DNA of 16,869 bases from JAOABC01 sp041287495 (lineage in GTDB: Bacteria; Aquificota; Aquificia; Aquificales; Hydrogenothermaceae): assembly GCA_041287495.1 (NCBI GenBank), contig JBEULE010000028.1, positions 1-16,869 of the forward strand, written 5' to 3'. The position numbers were made by a program, and so were the translations under genes. The notes beneath the pieces are model-generated. The model worked only from the letters and a program-made list of their open reading frames with translations, had not been told where the DNA came from and made no database searches. Within the stretch, counting starts at the first letter, position 1; every line of letters starts with the position of its first letter. Of this stretch, positions 14,106 through 16,869 are shown piece by piece.

Positions 14106-14699
14106 TTAATTAATTTTTTCTATAACGATACGATTATTTTCAACATAAGCTTTCTCAGGATAACCTACTTCTTCCAGTTTATCTGGAGATCTTGTGATAA
14201 AACTTCCTATTCTTATCTGCTGAGGTAAAAATTTAAGTGCCATAATAACAGCTGTCTCATCACCGTTTGCTCCTGCATGGACTACTCCTCTCAAAGCACC
14301 CATAATTATAACATTTCCTGAAGCAACAACGTAAGCATCTGGATTAACATCTCCAAGTATCACAATATCTCCATCGTACTCAACTTTTTGTCCACTTCTT
14401 AATGTCTTACTTATAATCTTCATAGATTTTTTCTCATTTATAGAACTAACTGTCTTCACAGAATTTTTTGAATCTTTATAACCTATTATCTGGATATTAT
14501 GGTTTTTAAGAATATCCTCTATCTTTTTTCTATGATCATCTGCTACATTTATTTCACCATAATCAACGACAGCAACACTTCCTTTAAAAAAAGTAGAAGA
14601 AAGTTTCCTTTGAAGTTCCTGAATGTTTTCATCTAATGTTTTACTACTGTCAAACTTTATCATTAAAGCAGGTATTGTTATTCCCTTTATCTCTATCAT
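14106..14699 (-). CDS. minC: Septum site-determining protein MinC
   Basis: MinC inhibits FtsZ ring assembly away from mid-cell and is placed on the membrane by MinD. The 197 residues have the two known domains. The N-terminal FtsZ-antagonising domain (about 1-95) is divergent. The C-terminal beta-helix (about 100-197) is clear, with LRSGQKVEYDGDIVILGDV followed by NPDAYVVASGNVIIMGALRG and HAGANGDE. The helix domain binds MinD and dimerises. The ATG has AAGAAGG 8 bp upstream. It is the first gene of the nine-gene minus-strand chain and faces lysA across a 75-bp gap. Confidence 0.95.
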   Translation of the reverse strand: MIEIKGITIPALMIKFDSSKTLDENIQELQRKLSSTFFKGSVAVVDYGEINVADDHRKKIEDILKNHNIQIIGYKDSKNSVKTVSSINEKKSMKIISKTLRSGQKVEYDGDIVILGDVNPDAYVVASGNVIIMGALRGVVHAGANGDETAVIMALKFLPQQIRIGSFITRSPDKLEEVGYPEKAYVENNRIVIEKIN

Positions 14700-14774
14700 A
14701 TATATAACCTTCTTGTAAATTTAACAAATTTATGGTTATTTATTCTACTGTAAATTTTCCACGGAGGCAAAAAA
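14700..14774. promoter_or_regulatory. Divergent promoter region between minC and lysA
   Basis: This AT-rich gap separates two divergent operons, so it should carry both promoters. On the minus strand TTTACA (14754-14749) and TAAATT (14732-14727), 16 bp apart, are a fair candidate for the minC chain. For lysA only weak matches are seen (TTGTAA 14713-14718 with TTATTT 14736-14741). The lysA ribosome-binding site GGAGG lies at 14763-14767. No operator or riboswitch was recognised; the gap is too short for a lysine riboswitch. Confidence 0.4.
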
Positions 14775-16049
14775 TTGGAAAGTAGCCGTAACAACCTTTT
14801 CATTGAATATTTCGGATATATAGACGGAAAACTTTACTGTGAAGATGTTCTAATAAAAAATGTAGCTTCAAAAGTAGGAACACCGGTTTATATTTACAGT
14901 AAAAAAGCCATCTTAGATAAGATAAATCAGTATAAAGAAGCTTTTAAAGATTATGATACATTAATATGTTATGCTTTAAAAGCAAACTCAAATCTATCTT
15001 TACTTAAAATTATAGAAGAACAAGGCCTTGGAGCAGATATAGTCTCCGGAGGAGAGCTCTACAAGGCAAAGAAAGCCGGATTTCCATCAAATAAGATAGT
15101 TTATGCCGGCGTAGGAAAGACAGATTACGAGATAGAGTTTGCCATAAGAGAGGAAATACTGTCTTTTAATGTAGAGAGTTTAATGGAACTTGAAGTTATA
15201 GACCAGATAGCAAAGAAGTACAACAAAAAAGCAAATATATCAATAAGGATAAATCCGGATGTTGACCCTAAAACTCATCCGTATACATCAACCGGACTAA
15301 AGAAAAGTAAATTTGGAATAGATATTGACCAGGCGTTGGAAGCATATAGATATGCATCAAAGTTTGACAATTTAAATATTGTAGGAATCCACTGTCATAT
15401 TGGATCCCAGATAACAGATATATCAGTTTACAGAGAGGCTGCTGAAAAAACAGCAGATTTAGTATTTAAACTAAAAAGAGAAGGTATAGAACTTCAATAC
15501 TTTGATATGGGAGGAGGTTTAGGGATAAGGTATAAACCTGAAGATAAAGTTCCTACACCTAAGGACCTTGCAGATGTAATTATTCCAGTTGTAAAACAGA
15601 CAGGGTTAAAACTTATAATAGAGCCGGGAAGATCTATAGTAGGAGAAGCCGGAGCTTTAATTACAAAAGTAATATTTCTTAAAGACAAAGGAGATAAACA
15701 TTTTGTAATAGTTGATTCTGGAATGAATGACCTTGTAAGACCTTCCATGTATAATGCCTATCATCACATAGTTTCAACTAAAAAACGGGATGAAAAGATG
15801 ATTGCCGATATTGTAGGACCTATCTGTGAAACAGGAGATTTCCTTGGACTTAACAGAGAGATAGACAAAGTAGAGAGAGATGACCTTATAGCAGTTCTAT
15901 CAGCAGGTGCATACGGTGCAAGTATGTCATCAAACTACAATGTAAGACCAAAAGCTGCAGAAGTCCTGATAGATGGTGAAAAATTTAGTATAATAAAAGA
16001 GAGAGAAGATTACAGACATATAAGTTTATTTGAAGAGGAGATTGTATGA
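14775..16049 (+). CDS. lysA: Diaminopimelate decarboxylase LysA
   Basis: LysA is a PLP-dependent decarboxylase that makes L-lysine from meso-diaminopimelate, the last step of lysine synthesis. The 424 residues form the fold-type III alanine-racemase-like barrel and C-terminal beta domain. Landmarks are CYALKAN (65-71) with the PLP Lys69, HCHIGSQ (206-212), GGGLGIRY, the phosphate-binding EPGR (283-286), and CETGDF with the partner-subunit Cys351, then GAYGASMSSNYN near the end. The start is TTG, with GGAGG (14763-14767) 7 bp upstream and no better ATG nearby. The next gene, purD, overlaps by 4 bp (ATGA), so the two are co-translated. Confidence 0.98.
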   Translation: MESSRNNLFIEYFGYIDGKLYCEDVLIKNVASKVGTPVYIYSKKAILDKINQYKEAFKDYDTLICYALKANSNLSLLKIIEEQGLGADIVSGGELYKAKKAGFPSNKIVYAGVGKTDYEIEFAIREEILSFNVESLMELEVIDQIAKKYNKKANISIRINPDVDPKTHPYTSTGLKKSKFGIDIDQALEAYRYASKFDNLNIVGIHCHIGSQITDISVYREAAEKTADLVFKLKREGIELQYFDMGGGLGIRYKPEDKVPTPKDLADVIIPVVKQTGLKLIIEPGRSIVGEAGALITKVIFLKDKGDKHFVIVDSGMNDLVRPSMYNAYHHIVSTKKRDEKMIADIVGPICETGDFLGLNREIDKVERDDLIAVLSAGAYGASMSSNYNVRPKAAEVLIDGEKFSIIKEREDYRHISLFEEEIV

Positions 16050-16869
16050 AAGTTCTGGTAGTTGGAAATGGCGGAAGAGAGCATGCTTTAGTTTGGAAGA
16101 TAAGACAAAGTCCGTTGGTAAAAGAAGTTTACTGTGCTTCCGGAAATGGAGGAATAGGAAAGATAGCTACCAGAGTAAATATATCCCCAACAGATATATA
16201 CAATTTAGTAAGATTTGCAAAGGAAAAAAAGATAGATTTAACGGTTGTTGGACCAGAGCAACCTCTATCAGAAGCTATAGTAGATAGATTTGAAGCAGAA
16301 GGGTTAAAAATATTCGGACATAAATCATCAGCTGCAATACTTGAAGCAAGTAAAGCTTTTGCAAAAAACTTTATGAAAAAGTATGGTATTCCAACAGCTT
16401 TATATGAAACATTCGATAGAGAAGAAGATGCTATAAATTTCATAAAAAAACATGGAACTCCTATTGTTATAAAAGCTGATGGACTTGCCGCCGGAAAAGG
16501 AGTAGTGGTAGCTAAAATAGAAGAGGAAGCTTTTCAAGCCGTTAGAGATATGTTTAGAGGAAAATTTGGACCTGCTAGTAAAAGAGTAGTTATAGAAGAG
16601 TTTTTAGAAGGCGAAGAAGCTTCTTACATCTGTATGGTTAAAGACGATAAATTTATACCCATGCCATCTTCACAAGACCATAAGAGAGCATTTGACAACG
16701 ACCAAGGGCCAAATACCGGCGGAATGGGAGCATACAGTCCAACATCAATAATAACTCCGGAAGTAGAGAAAGAGATCCAAGAGCGAATAGTAATCCCAAC
16801 ACTAAAAGGTATGATATCAGAAGGAAGAAATATGTCCGGATTCCTGTATGCTGGACTTATGATAGGACC
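16046..16869 (+). CDS. purD: Phosphoribosylamine-glycine ligase PurD (partial, cut by the window end)
   Basis: PurD joins phosphoribosylamine and glycine with ATP to give GAR, the second step of purine synthesis. Only the first 274 complete codons are present; the family is about 420-430 residues, so roughly the last third lies beyond the window. The N-terminal domain has VVGNGGREHAL (5-15) and VVGPEQPLS (67-75). The ATP-grasp domain shows IKADGLAAGKGVVV (142-155), SQDHKRAFDND (209-219) and GPNTGGMGAYSP (221-232). The ATG overlaps the lysA stop; AGAGGAG (16034-16040) precedes it. No break is seen in the visible part. Confidence 0.98.
   Translation, partial: MKVLVVGNGGREHALVWKIRQSPLVKEVYCASGNGGIGKIATRVNISPTDIYNLVRFAKEKKIDLTVVGPEQPLSEAIVDRFEAEGLKIFGHKSSAAILEASKAFAKNFMKKYGIPTALYETFDREEDAINFIKKHGTPIVIKADGLAAGKGVVVAKIEEEAFQAVRDMFRGKFGPASKRVVIEEFLEGEEASYICMVKDDKFIPMPSSQDHKRAFDNDQGPNTGGMGAYSPTSIITPEVEKEIQERIVIPTLKGMISEGRNMSGFLYAGLMIG

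Noticed and set aside
14700..14774. Lysine riboswitch upstream of lysA
   Set aside because: The gap to minC is only 75 bp and shows none of the conserved L-box elements, which need over 150 nt.
1..16869. CRISPR arrays, tRNA genes, defence or toxin-antitoxin modules
   Set aside because: No regularly spaced repeats, no cloverleaf with a T-loop and no such gene pairs were found outside the annotated genes.

Overview
The window is an AT-rich, tightly packed bacterial chromosome segment. It most likely comes from a thermophile of the Aquificota, probably Hydrogenothermaceae (Sulfurihydrogenibium/Persephonella-like). I infer this from the AT bias, many overlapping ATGA gene junctions, frequent TTG starts, an Aquifex-like TrmD (a TEPWG stretch where most TrmD have PQG), and a histidine phosphatase resembling the phosphoserine phosphatase of hydrogen-oxidising Aquificales. 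No database search was possible, so the genus is an inference.

Region 1 (1-1250) is the only non-dense part. It holds the gene for RNase P RNA (rnpB, 528-878, + strand) between two decayed minus-strand reading frames. On the left (about 186-480) is the C-terminal half of a DDE (rve/integrase-core) transposase with a frameshift and stops. On the right (about 886-1200) is an unrecognised protein remnant with a frameshift and an in-frame TGA. The rnpB promoter lies at the edge of the transposase remnant. The RNA has a perfect 12-bp P1 helix, GNRA loops on P8, P9 and P14, and no P18 hairpin.

Region 2 (1251-6985, + strand) is an apparent operon: trmD, a minimal Hsp20, lon, a single-domain N-acetylglutamate synthase-like GNAT, a histidine phosphatase, and the cytochrome c haem-ligation protein CcsB/ResC. 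The genes overlap or are 18-19 bp apart. It ends at a hairpin terminator (6999-7022) that also encodes the last codons and stop of the converging ispD.

Region 3 (14699 down to 7007, - strand) is a nine-gene chain: minC, minD, minE, hisG (short form), glmU, a SurA/PpiC-type chaperone, yraN, a CcoI-like copper P-type ATPase without an HMA domain, and ispD. Almost every junction overlaps or is only a few bases long. The chain joins division-site placement, cell-wall and isoprenoid precursor synthesis, periplasmic folding and copper delivery to oxidases.

Region 4 (14775 to the end, + strand) diverges from minC: lysA (diaminopimelate decarboxylase) followed by purD, which is cut by the window edge. 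The 75-bp gap between minC and lysA must hold the divergent promoters.

Most protein genes are ordinary housekeeping genes. The parts worth a second look are the rnpB locus and its decayed neighbours, the HMA-less copper ATPase, the CcsB with an apparent extra membrane pair, and the phosphatase and acetyltransferase whose exact substrates are open.
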